A stretch of DNA of 64,000 nucleotides from contig CANTUZ010000005.1 in NCBI GenBank assembly GCA_947846985.1, positions 4,510,001 through 4,574,000 of the forward strand. Reading direction: 5' to 3'. The translations under genes and the position numbers were made by a program. This stretch comes from Fratercula arctica. Lineage: Eukaryota; Chordata; Aves; Charadriiformes; Alcidae. The notes beneath the pieces are model-generated. The model ran no database searches, had not been told where the DNA came from, and was given only the letters and a program-made list of their open reading frames with translations. How positions within the stretch are numbered: the first letter of the stretch is position 1; each line of letters begins with the position of its first letter. Below, in pieces: positions 1-13,115 of this stretch.

Positions 1-2382
1 TGTAACGTACAATTTAGTCAAGAGGCCCCATGTGCTATTCATAAAGAATTAACAACTCTTATATTGACAATGACAGTATTGTCAGAAGACCTTTGGAAAG
101 GGGAAAAAAAACTCCATAAACTCAGTCTCTGTGAAGTTGGACTTTTTTTTTTTTTTTTTGCCCCTTTTTTCCAATGCTGATGTAATCTCCAAACATCTCC
201 AGCAGCAGCTGCTCAGCGAAACCAGGCACCTTCTCCCTAGTCCCTTTCAGCAGCACACGCAGCACTTTCCAGCTCCCTCAAGACAATCGGGGCCTTTCTT
301 TCACCAATTAGCTATCACTTCAAGAGCCCTGCGCTGTCCAACGAGCTCTTAAGAATGGTCTTTGCAGGAAACAACACTGGAGAAGCTTTTTTTTTTCCCC
401 CTAGACAAATTAAAAGGGGAAGAAAGGAGGGAGGGGGAGAGAAAAAAAGCACAACAAAACAAATCAGAACACAGAAGCTGTCCAAAATGCATCGCTCATT
501 TAGTACATCGACAAATGCAGAAATGTCCTCAAGAGCCAATGCTAGAGCAAGACACACACAAAAAATGCTCCCACTTTCTTTAGGAGATAGTTTGTTTAGT
601 TGAATATGTTAAACAGCTTTCACAGAAAGAAGGGCTCTTGTTACAGCAAGTCTCTGAGTTATACGAACTAAAAGGAAAAGAAACTCCTGGAAGATTATGT
701 TGTATTTCCTCAATTGGCTCTCCAAATGTAAAGCAGCATTATTTGAAGTAGACATTATAGGAAAGAACTCGGTTTAGCTCACTTTAAATATAGATGGATT
801 GATGAAATGAGTAATTACTGGAACTGCTAAGATCTTTTTGAACTTACTCAACTAGCAAGCTCCTTTCCCCAGAAACCACACGTTCCATCTAAAAAGAAAA
901 TAAAGCCCGATTCAGAGACATAAAGCTCTGTGAATTTTACATTCTTTTTCCTTTAAAATCAGGGAATAGGTACAGTAATACTTTGAGGTCCCTGTTAGTG
1001 CCAAGTACCCATTAGAACAAGTACAAACTCTAGGACCTAGTTCAAGAAGAAAACAAGAAACGTTTATAGATGTTTGAGTAATACCTTGTCTGGGCCTGGA
1101 CTTCAGCAACTGGACCTGGACAAGTGGAGTTGTGAAGGCAAAAACATGAGGGATCAGCAGTAAGTGAAATGACTTGGACAAGGTCTAAGCAATAGGCACA
1201 GTGTCAGGATTGCTTCCCTGATTTTCAAAGCTCTGCATCAAAGCAAATGGCATATCAAAATACTAAGTGTCATTATTCTCTTACAGATCATTTCATGGTC
1301 AAATTTGTCCTGATTGGGGTAACCTCATGAGAGCCAACACATTGCTTTCCTCAAGAAGAACACAGATACATTTACATTATAATATATATTAAAAAATAGT
1401 CTATTCCCTTTTATTGACTATGTATCATGAGCAAAGCTCCAGGCTTTGTAAACAATCAAATGGCATGGCAAAGCAAATACTTTAAGGAGTTTCAGGAGTT
1501 TGTTCCCACTAATGGGTGCTCTTAACTACTACAGGGATTTTTTAATGGAGTTGGAAAGTGTCAGAACTGATCAGATTGCTTAAAAGGAAAGAAAGTCTGA
1601 TGCGTTACTTTATGTGCATTTATGAAGGAATGTGAATCAACTCAAATTCTTCTGCACAGGAAGGCTCAACCAAGGGATGAGTACACACAGTCAGGATTAA
1701 GAAGGAATCTTTGTGGAGGTGCACCAAACAATGAGTGTCTTTTTATACCTACAGACTTCAAAAGCTGCTGAGTTTAAAGGGACTACTCCTTTCAACTAGC
1801 AAAGATTTTGCTGAAAAAATGCAGCAGGCTGAAGTGAACAAATACATGTACATATACATGTTACTAGGGTCATCTCCAGTTATAGGAAAAAGGATGAAAG
1901 GGCCCCAAAAGGTCTATCAGCTTGCCCTAAAGCAAGATCAACTATGCCATTTCTGACAGCTGTTTCTCTAACCTGTTTTTTTTAAGAGACCTACATCCAC
2001 ACAGACGAGGACAAAGGAAATCTTCATCTCATCTGAAAGGGATTTAAGCAGGAAAAAAACAGTTTGACAAATTGTTCGGTGGCTCTATCTGCTACAATAC
2101 GACCACTGTAAGTCCACAACCAAGGGCTCTACGTTACATACTCACTTGGGCAACTTGCTTATTTTGTAGCTGTAAAGTAATTTATTGGTCAAGGCAATGA
2201 TATCTGCCCTTTTTTCAGAAAAGCACATATTTGTCTCCTCCAGATGGATGTCATTGCTGTACCTGAAAGTTCATCTTTTGTGACAACTATCTTCCTTTAT
2301 CCTGGTGCAGTCCTGCAGTCCATAATCTAGCAGGATCGCTGAAAACCACCAGCAGGATTTTACCAATTTCAATATTAGCTAA

Positions 2383-2418
2383 TGGCACTGTCATGTAATA
2401 TGGCACTGTCATGTAATA
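2383..2418 (+). repeat. Exact 18-bp tandem duplication
   Basis: The unit TGGCACTGTCATGTAATA occurs twice, head to tail and identical, followed by a partial GGCAC. Looks like a recent short duplication. Confidence 0.9.
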
Positions 2419-2974
2419 CGGCACATCCTACGCCTTGGCCATCAGCTCCAGTTCAATTTGTTAGCAGCGAGAAGCCCAGTGGTTATTTAAGGGCACACGA
2501 GGAACAAATTGGTGGTTTATTCCAGTGCCAAGTGAACAGGTGCCTCCTCCCCGGGCTCACAAGTGGTTCTCAGCTATGCTGTCTCCAGCGTTCCCCAAGA
2601 GGTGTCAAAGCCGGAACAGAAACCGCACAACCCTCGCGCCTGACGCTGGGATCTGCTTGGGATAGGCTGACACAAAGCCGGGTAAGCTTCCACGACGGCT
2701 GCCTGGTCAATAGCAGTTCTATGGCTCCACATGCCACGGCTGTCAACTTGGCAGTCTTCACGGGTACTACATTTATTCACATGAAGGAATGCTGCATTTC
2801 AGTTGTTGAAGATGGAAGGGTAGTGCCTCCCTGCTTAGATTTCACTTCTTAGGACAGATTTCCTCCCACAGAAAATTCATGGCACAGCATAAGCAAGGCG
2901 AATCTACGTGCTAGATGAAAACATTGTGTGGCTACATTTTAGAAAATGCAGTTTAAAAAGGATAGCTGTTCTTC

Positions 2975-3050
2975 CCTCCTTTGTGAAGTATTTTGAGACT
3001 GAGTGAGGAAAAGCACTATGCAAAGCCTATATATTGATAATTATTATTTG
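2975..3050 (+). repeat. Ancient L3/SINE-type 3' tail
   Basis: Contains a gapped match to the old amniote tail pattern TTTGTAAAGCGCTTTGAGA...GCGCTATATAAA...ATTATTATT: here TTTGTGAAGTATTTTGAGA, AAGCACTATGCAAAGCCTA and TAATTATTATT in the same order and spacing. Family name is uncertain. Confidence 0.5.
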
Positions 3051-5011
3051 GATTTTCACAAACGTACTTTTTCACACAACAGATGTTCCTAATGCCTGGC
3101 ACCATTTTTAATGATTTGCCCTTTCAAAGAATGTATGCTCTATCACATACAAAAGCATCCTCCCTGTTCAGAGTTTATTTTGCTAAAATCGTTTTTCAAC
3201 TAATCATCTCTCTAGAGAGCAATGGCATGACAGAACAGTATTCCTGATGGATGATATTTTATTACTAACATATGTTTTCATCACATACATAACCAATATT
3301 ACTACCCTGTTCTCTTTTAAATATTTATTAAAAGACTCTAATTTGAAATTATTTCCAAGACAAATTCCATATTTTGCTTTTAAATTATCACATGATTAGT
3401 TGTCCTGGTAATCAGTGCCCATTGAAGGGCAGTTTAGCAAAAGAACCCAGAAGTATGTATTACGCATTCTTGTTGACCTTTAACTCATAAGGCAACAGAT
3501 TTCCCATCTAACTTTCCAATTCCAGTTATAAAGAAGTTCTATCCCCTAAAATATCACTACATTTCTAAAATTTTAAAATACCAATTGAATTTACAAGCAA
3601 CAAAGCAGACAATCCAACAGTAATAATACAAATCCACTGTTATTATCAGTTTGAAATATAAGCCAAAACATAATAAATTAGAAATAAAAAATAGGATATT
3701 AGACTTACTGTATTTACCACACATTCAAAAGTGAGGATATTTACAAAAGAAAATGGCAGAGTTGCATGTGTCGGCACAGCTAACAAGAAGTTCCCAGCTC
3801 ATTGTTAAGAAAAAAAGAAGAATTCAAGACCAGAACTTATCTCTCAGAATCACGTGCCTTCTGTAGTTATCAGAGCCAAAAAGGCACCTTGCTCCAGTTT
3901 ACATACGGGAAATCTCCTGAACAGGCATTCTACACAGCACTGAAAACAAAATACCACTTAAAAAGAGGCAGATCAAGGTATTCAAAGCTTTAGAGGACAA
4001 AATCTGACATTCAAAGTCAATTCCTGCTTCAAATAACTTGTGATAACAAATGCACATATCAAGATCATTCAATGTTGCATTGAGTCAAAGGAAAGCAAGC
4101 ACCTGCCCCACTGGTTTTCCACTGGAAAATCCCCAGCAAACATACTCCTCCCACTACAGTCGGTTCACTATGCCCATTTCCATGATCAAGAAAAACAAGG
4201 ACAGAAATAAGATACTTTGTTTATTACATATTTCTTCCCTTAAGAATAGCTTCAGTGTCCATCAAACCAGAAGTGTTTGTAAAATTCTAGCTCATCCTCA
4301 AAGGCCCCACAGTCAAAAGCGAGATTTAAAAGCAAAAAAAGAGCACAGATCATAGGAAAAACAATAATAAAAGTGAGGGAAGATGTTTAGGAAGAAATGA
4401 AACAAAAACTTACAAATCAGTCTTAGAAGTGATTACCTGAAGAGATCTGTATTTTAGAAAAAGACTTGATGAGACCTTTGCTGTCACTCTGTTGTCACCT
4501 CCGTACCCTGCTGTGTGCTGCAATGCCCAGCAGTAGACACTTCCCTTTCATTTACAGGAACCTCTTATTAGGAGTGGGATCAGAACGTGGTCTAGAAGTA
4601 GTAAGTAGTGCCATGATATTTAATCACGACCATTATTTAAAAGATTAGTAATATCCAGAATGGATATGGATATCACCTAACGGTGAATGAACATAAAAAT
4701 ACAAAAATGTTTAGTTACCCAAAGGAAAAAAGCCTTGCATAAATATTTAGAATTTATGTTACAACATTTGGAATAGCTTGTTATCAAGTAATTATTAAGT
4801 CCATTTCCCTCTTTAGCTGTCAGAGACCCTACACAAGTTGCTAAGTCTTCACATTCGGTTAGTTGCATGATTTTTTGTTTGGAAAGAACCTCTGGATTTT
4901 TGCTGGTGAAATTAAGGAATTAGCACTGAATTCAATTGGACATAAGGGATCTAGCCCTAAACCATCCTTCCTCAGTGCTCTTCTTTCGTCAGTGGATTTT
5001 TATTTTTTTTT

Positions 5012-5826
5012 CCAGGGCGGAGAGGAGCCTTATGAAATTCAACAAGGGCAAGCGTAGGGTGCTGCACCCGGGGAGGAATAACCCCATGCACCAGGACAGG
5101 TTGGGGGTGACCTGCTGGAGAGCAGCTCGGTAGAAAGAGACCTGGGAGTCCTGGGGGACAACAGGATGACCATGAGTCAGCAATGTGCCCTCATGGCCAA
5201 GAAGGCCAATGGCATCCTGGGATGCATCAAGAAGAGTGTGGCCATCAGGTCCAGGGAGGTCATCCTCCCCCTCTACTCTGCCTTGGTGAGGCCGCACCTG
5301 GAGTACTGTGTCCAGTTCTGGGCTCCCTGGTTCAAGAGGGACAGGGAACTGCTGGAGAGGGTGCAGCAAAGGGCTACGAAGATGATTAGAGGACTCTAAT
5401 CCTCTAATCACATAAGAGAGAACACCTCTCTTATGAAGAAAGGCTGAGAGATTTGGGGCTCTTCAGTCTGGAAAAAAGATGGCTGATGACCTTATCAACA
5501 CTTATAAATACTTAAAGGGTGGGTGTCAGGAGGATGGGGCCAGGCACTCAGTGGTGCCCAGTGACAGGACAAGGGGCAACAGGCACAAACTTGACCATAG
5601 GAAGTTCCACCTAAACATGACAAGGAACTTCTTTACCCTGAGGGTGGCAGAGCCCTGGCACAGGCTGCCCAGAGAGGTGGTGGAGTCTCCATCTCTGGAG
5701 ACATTCCAAACCCGCCTGGACACGTTCCTGTGCCACCTGCTCTGGGTGACCCTGCTCTGGCAGGGGGTTGGACTAGTTGATCTCCAGAGGTCTCTTCCAA
5801 CCCTACGATTCTATGATTCTATGAAT
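5012..5826 (+). mobile_element. CR1 LINE, 5'-truncated 3' fragment (copy A)
   Basis: Recognisable CR1 ORF2 C-terminal sequence, including [17 protein letters not shown] and [15 protein letters not shown], followed by the CR1 3' UTR and ending in two copies of the ATTCTATG tail near 5,808-5,823. The frame is broken by an in-frame TAG near 5,130, a three-base insertion near 5,230 and an inserted double hairpin at 5,384-5,435. It has no endonuclease and no RT catalytic core, so it is a dead insertion. Confidence 0.93.
5384..5435. repeat. Two adjacent perfect hairpins inside CR1 copy A
   Basis: Hairpin 1: GATTAGAGGA (5,384-5,393), 6-nt loop, TCCTCTAATC (5,400-5,409). Hairpin 2: CATAAGAGA (5,411-5,419), 7-nt loop, TCTCTTATG (5,427-5,435). 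The other CR1 copy at about 39,990 has a plain GGAGC-type stretch here, so the arms are inserted reverse complements of the flanking CR1 sequence. Confidence 0.92.
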
Positions 5827-8069
5827 TCACATCATCTAGTAGAAAATTTTATTATGATTATTTTTGACAAAACAATGTTTCAACTGAAATGCCAGTTTTT
5901 CAAAACCAGAAATCTGGCAAAACATGCTCCAGCTTTGACGAAATGTTTGTCAAGAGCTGCTTTTCAGATCCATAAAATTTAAGATCAGAACAAAACAGAA
6001 AGACAGATTAAGCTCTTCAAAACATTATACCACCAAGGCACTCATGCATAAAACCACAGTTTGAGTCTTTTGATGAGTGCTGTGGGCACCGATCTTTGGG
6101 CTATTCCCAAGTCTCTCGTGACTTAAAAACCTTACTTCCTTCTCACTGTGTACAAAACCAGACTGGGGCCTTAAGAAATGTCACAGGATGGAAAACCCAG
6201 TTCCCTCTCATCTGTAACTACATGTCTTCAGCAGATTAAGCACATACAGAAGGGGGCTGCTATATGCTGTCTTTCCTCTAGGTTCTCTCAGATGATGCTC
6301 CTCCTGTGCTCTACCAAAAAGAAATCAGGTTGAATCCTGCTTTTGGTGTACAATTAAATTTGGGTTTCCCAGCCATCATTTGTTGTCAATACCAGCATAA
6401 ACCGGTATTGACAGAAGTGAACAGTGATGCAACTGCAATTTCCAACCAAGGTCCAGCACATGACAAACTTAACTAGCAAATAAAGTTAAAGGATGAAGTT
6501 TTTAAAACTCACCATAGGCAAAAATGTGCTTTGGCAAACTACAGAGCGCAGAAAGAACTCAAAGATGGTATCACACCACCCACAAACTGCAATTACTGAA
6601 AAAACTGTTATCCTTTATAAGTGACGGAAGGTAAATATTTCACATGCTGCACTGACACAGCTCCCAACCTTATTTGTATATTTAATAATGAAATTACATT
6701 ATCTGAAAGGTATATTTGAAATATTTCTTATGAAGTTTTACTTGGAAATTTACAGGGTCTTGGAAACTTTGAAGATAGATGATCAAAAATATGATTGCAT
6801 TCAACAAAGTTGTTATTAAATAATAATAACTAGAAAAAAACTTCCTAAGCTTACTTAAAGCCATGTGAGTAATAACAAATTATCAGACCTACCATTATCA
6901 TACTAAATTAAAAAAAATAAAAACTGTGTGGGATTGAATGGCTTGGGCTTTGTGCTTTGGCTTTGTCTCCTTAGTTATTTACTTTCTTAAGTCTCATTTT
7001 CAATAGCCACATGACACTAGATTTACAATAAGCACTGGCTGATGTGACTACCTATGATTTCAGAAGTGTCCATATTCCAGTCTCAACTTTACATCAGAGG
7101 CTTTGTAGCCAGACCCGAGTCAGGCATTCAGCAAACTATATTGCATTTCGAACAAGTTTTTCATTCTACTAACAGGTTATCTTGCTTATTTTTAAAGTCT
7201 CTTTGCACACCAAAAGAAGGGGAGCTAGGACAAAGAAGGAAAGAAAAGAGTCCATTTGAAAAAATTACACTGCTAGATTACAAGAGTTGAAAGCTGGTAT
7301 GTAACTTTGCTCCGGGTGATCAAACTGCTAATCAGGAATGCTGTCGGGAACAGAATGGAATTCCAAATAAATTAGCCATGTCCAAGAAGCCAATACAACA
7401 CAGGATTAAGGCTCACAAAGAAAACAAATTTATTCAGCCTACTTTATCGGAATTCTTAATAACGTGTACTAGTTTTTCTCATCGCAGTCTGAGCTCTTCC
7501 ACTGGAACAGTGTGGAGAAGGAAAAATGAGTCACACTTCATAAATCTCCTACTTGTACAGACACCTAAAAATGTTATATAGAGCAAGACACACAATACCA
7601 TTATATATAAATATATATGCACATCACAGTTACAGTGCAAATGTGCATATTTATTTGTCTAAATTTGTTTCCAAGACACCTGACCAAAGAAAAGACACTA
7701 CACACTTCTCTGAAAATGTACAAAGCTGAAGAAAAAGGTTAGAACTGCACTGATAGCCATGCCAAAATGGGATCAGTACCACAGTATATAAACCACTGAA
7801 TTAAATAACCAACTATGAAAATAAATCTCTCTCCTGTATGACCATGCCACACACCACAGTTTTTATCAAGTAGAAAAATTCTCACGTCCACACACTGCAA
7901 CACGGAATACTGTGGCTGAGGTACTGTCTGCAACTCAAACGCATATTCTAGTTTTGCTTCTGACAGCAGCCCAGAGAAACTTCTCAGAATAGTTTATGTC
8001 AAAATCAGGAACATTAAAATACATGCTTAAGCTTTTGCGTTTCCTTGAAATGGGATTTTCATCTTTATC

Positions 8070-8160
8070 AGACTGTTCTTCTCCATCTGTGAAACAGAGA
8101 TGATAACAGGCTCTTACCTATACTGTGGATTGAAGACAGGACTAGGGTTTTTTGAAGCAT
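8070..8160 (+). repeat. Ancient MIR/L3-like SINE remnant
   Basis: TTCTTCTCCATCTGTGAAAC followed by AGAGATGATAACAGGCTC matches the widespread amniote pattern TTTCCCCATCTGTAAAATGGGGATAATAATA. Diverged; orientation is plus by this motif. Confidence 0.5.
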
Positions 8161-9769
8161 TTTTGTATAAATAGGGTTTTTTTTAAGAAAAGAACATAAA
8201 GTACTCATGAAGAGTACTTCAAGCAGAATCTAGGGATGTATAGCAAAATTGTCCTGCAAGGGAAGTGCATATATCGTCTTGGCTTCTGAAAAAAATATAT
8301 GACAAACATATTCTAACTTCACGCCATATGTTGTCTAGTACAATTATTCACTGGAAAATAAGAGACTGAATACAGTACCACTTGCATTTACATGACTCTG
8401 CCACACTACCTTGAGAATCCGTGCACGTGCATGCATGGATTTCCTGTAATAAAATTCATCAAGCAAACCACAAGTTGAGGGCGAGTGTCAGGGATTCATT
8501 TGTCTGGTGGTTCCCAGACATGGCATTGCCCTGCTTTCCAGGTGACCAAGCTGCACCAGCAATTTGATATATGTGGCTAGCGTTAGGTATTTTCTAAGGA
8601 CTTTTTGTCCTAGATATGGGCAATTCTCCGTAAGACACCATTTGTGCCCCCTCCCCTTCCCATAATGAATCAAATTAAATGCTATTTATTATTATCACTG
8701 TACTTAGGATCTTATTCAAGCTCAAAAGTACGCATTTCTACCACCTGTGACTTAGCTTAAGAATTTTTGTCAAGCGGTTTTTCCTCCCTGTAAGAAGGTA
8801 TTTGCACAAATATGGAAAGAAAAGCGTATTTTCCCCGAATCACCTTCCCTGGAAATGCATCTCCAGATAGTGAGGGTCAAATGACAAAAGCCATTGCTGC
8901 ACCATCAAGACACGTGACTAGAAGGGTTCTGTCTACACCCCAATGCATCCATTAGAGGTACATAAATAACCATTTGATTTGAGCAAAATATTTTAGCAGA
9001 AATATAAACTACGTAGTTTTCTCAGAAAAATAAACCAAGAAAGCAACAAGCAAAACTTTTCATAAAGCACAAGGAAAAGAGTTGCTTTTAATTTTTGAAA
9101 AGGTCTCTTTAAATAGCGAACAGATTTGTATTATTAACTGCTGAAAGAAGTGTTTTGATTCAGGGGACAGCAGAAAAGACATTTTTCCAGCTAAAACAAT
9201 TTGCCAGCGCTTTGGTACACTTTCATAAACAGCTTCAAATCATTTCAGACAACAATTGTTGTAGATGAACTACCGGTCTAAAAAACATTACCCTGTGCTA
9301 CCTTGATCTGCCAAAGAGTGCTGTATATAGCCTATATCAACAGACGATTCATGCGCTCAAGCTAAGCGCACGTGCAAGTGCTTGAAGAACTGGGGGGGCT
9401 TTCTACATTTCCAGAATACAGACACTGGATTTCTGAGTGGAGAAAGGAGGATGATCGCTGGCAACGAGCGGTGCCGCTCCACTTACTCACTCTTGGCTGA
9501 TCGTAGGCCAATGAGACGTATTCTGGGTTACCACATTAAATATTTGGCTTTACAAAATAAATGTCATAAATTATAGTTTGATCAGCAAGCGCGCTCCTCT
9601 TGTACCCTAAAAACAGTATGCTTGAATTACATTTGAGATTTTTTTCTTTTAAAAACACAGAAAAAAAGCAAGTAGGTGAAAGGTAACTGTATCACTTTAC
9701 AGACACAAGCTACCCTCTGATTACAACTAATTAAGATATTCAGCAGCCTTAAAACAATACCTTTTTTAA

Positions 9770-9960
9770 TCAATGAACCCAGACGGCATTCACAGCTTTT
9801 TGCGATGACAAATGCCCTTTGAAAGAGTTAATAGGCAAAGGTTTGTACTGGCAATGAATAGGGCTACCTTTAATTGATCCAAGAGCCTTAGAGAGCCGTC
9901 TTATAGCATGATGATGTATTTGGGTTGCAAATAGGCCAAAATAAGCATAAAGAAAATCTG
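9770..9960. promoter_or_regulatory. Candidate conserved regulatory element
   Basis: Non-repetitive, with TCF/LEF-like CTTTGAA (9,817-9,823) and CAAAGG (9,836-9,841) and TTTAATTGATCC. Suggested only by motif density and lack of repeats. Confidence 0.22.
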
Positions 9961-10178
9961 TAAGACCATGAGACCTTTCATTTTTTCATTGCGGGGAGAG
10001 GAGGGGGGGAACTGCTGGGGAAAATGAGAGAACTATGATGGGGTTATCTTTGTGCTCCAGCACTTAAAATAGATAAAACGACAGAATTTTTGAGGAAAAG
10101 AGAGGAAGCGATCAGGCCATAATTCTGAGAATAAACGTCAGGGTGCACGAAAACGTACAAAACAAGGCTTCTTCAGGC

Positions 10179-10218
10179 AAAAAAAAAAAAAGAAAGAAAG
10201 AAAAAAGAAAAAGAGGAG
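10179..10218 (+). repeat. Purine-rich GAAA microsatellite
   Basis: An A12 run followed by GAAA repeats and AAAAAAG units; all purines for about 40 bp. Confidence 0.85.
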
Positions 10219-13029
10219 ATGACCTAATGGTATAAAGAAACATTGATTAAAGAAATACCCTGAGGGAGAAAGATATTCCATCAGCTTTAACAAACACTGC
10301 ATGGCCGTGCATTCCCTCTAAACTTCTTAAATGAGGAAAAAAAATAAGTGTCTGGAGAAGAGGCAGTCACATGGATCCATTTATAATTTTCTCCTCATTC
10401 TTTGTTCATCTTTTACATGGTTTTATTCAAGATTTACAGGAAATCTGCACACAAGAAGTGGCTCACAAAATTAAACACGATGGGTTAGCAATGAGCCTCC
10501 TTCCCTGAGCAAAGAAGAAACAAAAATTCATTTTTATAAGCAATATGAAACTCATTTAATCTTATTTTTTCTTTATGAAAGTGATTATACACTAATGCTA
10601 CCTAGTAATTATGAAGAAACTAGTCTCTCCATACTTTAACTAGCCTTTTATTATAAGCCAAACTTGGCAGAATCCCTTCCTCATTTAGCAAAAGCTAAAC
10701 CGATTTCCTTGAACTTCCACAGGTGCAAAATTTATGCCAAGGTAGAATTTTTCTGGAAAGTCTGAGGGAAATCAGACAAGGAAATTCCTAGACTAAAAGA
10801 CTATTTTTAAATGGAATTACTGTGTAAGCATATTATCACCAACTCAAGGGGGAAAAAAAAAATCAAATAGAAAGTTGCTGGGGTCTGAGATTTTCTTAAA
10901 GGTCATAAGAGGAGCACAAAAAGAAATTGATGTTGCTCCTTGAATACAAAAAAAGCAGAACAATAAAATATCCTGCTCCTGTATGTACATCCAGATGTGT
11001 TAGGAAAAATCAGGCAAGTCCACTTTCAATTTGGAACAGCGAACTCCTAAGCTGTTCTCAAATGCTGCTCATCCTGTTCATCCTACAACCATGAACGAGT
11101 CTTCTTCTAGCGGTAAATAAGCAGAAAAAAAACCCGAAGTCTTCATTTCAGGTCTGGGTAGAAATGAAGAAAAGACTCAACTTACCTCTCTAAGACAAGA
11201 GAGCTGAGATAGGATGCTTCGAACAACAATACACTCCCATTAAGGATATTTGCCTCCTGCAAGGAGTTTTCCCCTGCGGTACAAAGTTCTGAGGAAAAGA
11301 ACAGACAAATACTTCCTGTCACAACTTCAAGACATTTTTCTGATTGATTATTCAAAGCCCACATCACCAAGCGCCACAGAATTACAAACATACCAAGGTG
11401 AGCACCAGCTGCATCCCTCAAACCAAACCTCACTTCAAGGCACAAACGTCAGTAGATGAGCAGGAGAACCAGGACACGTGGACAGTGGCAACGTACTAAG
11501 GGAAGTATATGCCGGGCTGTGCACAGCCTTGCTTACTTCTGTGTAAAGAGAGTTAAAATATTGTGCTGTGTTTTGAGTTGTTTTCATTTGTTAAAAAAAT
11601 AATAATAATTTTGAGAAAGTCTTCTTGTTCTATTCATTTTCAGTTCACGCTGTTAGAATCTTCCTTTGTAACTCAAAGCCAAAATATTTCCTTCCGCTGT
11701 ATCAGGCTACATAGAAATTCAAGCTACCATGAATTTAATAAAATAAATAAATAAAAATTAGGATGTACAAAATACTGGTTCTTTAAAGGACATCAAGTTC
11801 TCGAGGAACACCTCAAAATCAGGTGCTTTTTGTGCAGAGGACAACGGATACATTACCCCCCCACACACACCCCCAAGCATGGTGGAGCATCACTGCTTTA
11901 TAAAATAGAAGACAATCACATCAAAAAATAACCATGTCCAGTAGCTCACTATTTGACAGAAAACAAACAGGCCAAACTCTGCTATTACACTTCTAGCTTG
12001 AAGGGGTCAGGGAACATAACCAGGATTTCCTCCAAAGGATATAGCCATCAAAACCGCAGGCAAAGTCACTCCACCAAGGCTGACAGGATAGACGAGACTT
12101 AGAGGCACAGAGGAAGCATAGGTGGTTGACTGGGTAGAAGGTTTCCTTTCACGCCAAGAGCCATGAGAGCCAAACTAAGAAACTCCACCACCACAACAGT
12201 CCCACCATAGCCATTGAAACCTCGGAGACAGCTAGGGAAAAATGTGACTAAAGGATGACAGGTAAAACCCTGGGACACAAAGGAAGTCACTGAGAACAGT
12301 CACGCAAGGGCAAGTAAATCAGAAGAAAAAGGGTTACCTTTAAGATGTTTACCTGGGGCCTGTCACAATGTTATTGTATCCTCTATCTTAGGTTTCACCA
12401 AGCCAACTCAAAAGAGCACCTTCAGCAGTGAAGCTTCCCCCAACAAATGATACAATCAGACCGTTTGTGGGACACTCCATATTTCTACTATCTCTACAAG
12501 TTCATATTTCTACAAGATCATATTTCTACCACTGCCCTTGTCGACGGGACACAGAAAAAGGGCCAATATTCAAATCCTGTTCATGTACGTTCAATTTCAC
12601 TGGAGAACACACCGAGACAGATGGGCGCTTCTGTGCCAAACACTAGCAAAATCTGAGCTAGTTTCCCAAATCAAGCCTAAAACATGTTCGTTTATAGGTC
12701 TGGTTACCCAGTGACAAAACACATCCCACCCGGAAGGGTGTGTGAGAGCTGCTTACAAAGGGCACACCACCGAGCACTACCAGGATACGGGTACGTGCCC
12801 AAGGATGCCAGACTCAAACTTGTGAGCTCGGTGAATAAGCAGTGCCACGTGTTACCTGCGGGTTACTGGACATGCGTGCGTAATACAGCCCAATGGCAAC
12901 CTTCCTCTGCACATCAAATTGACTGTCGTTGTCATTAAGCTTACTCTTTACAGGCTCAAACTGACCACCAATGCCAAAAATGTAAGAATCATATCTATAT
13001 ATATATATATGAGGTTATCTTTAATCAAG

Positions 13030-13115
13030 CAAATACTATACTGATGAGGAACTGAGGCACAGAAAGTCTGAATAGAAATGAACCCAGATTTTCCAAGCAG
13101 CATCTATTTCACAAC
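13030..13115 (-). repeat. Ancient MIR/L3-like SINE remnant, reverse orientation
   Basis: ACTGATGAGGAACTGAGGCA followed by CAGAAAGTCTGAATAGAAAT resembles the reverse complement of the SINE segment GATGAGGAAACTGAGGCACAGAGAGG, and CCCAGATTTTCC continues the match. Confidence 0.5.

Larger units (their letters stand above)
1..5011. other. Intergenic DNA, no gene seen
   Basis: AT-rich non-coding DNA with stops in all frames apart from short chance ORFs. It includes a T17 run (143-159), an exact 18-bp tandem duplication (2,383-2,418) and an ancient repeat tail near 2,975-3,050. By synteny it should lie between TPCN2 and CCND1; this is inference. Confidence 0.7.

Noticed and set aside
2382..2852. 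156-codon open frame on the plus strand
   Set aside because: Its N-terminus comes from the 18-bp tandem duplication and the rest has no recognisable domain. No splice or promoter support.
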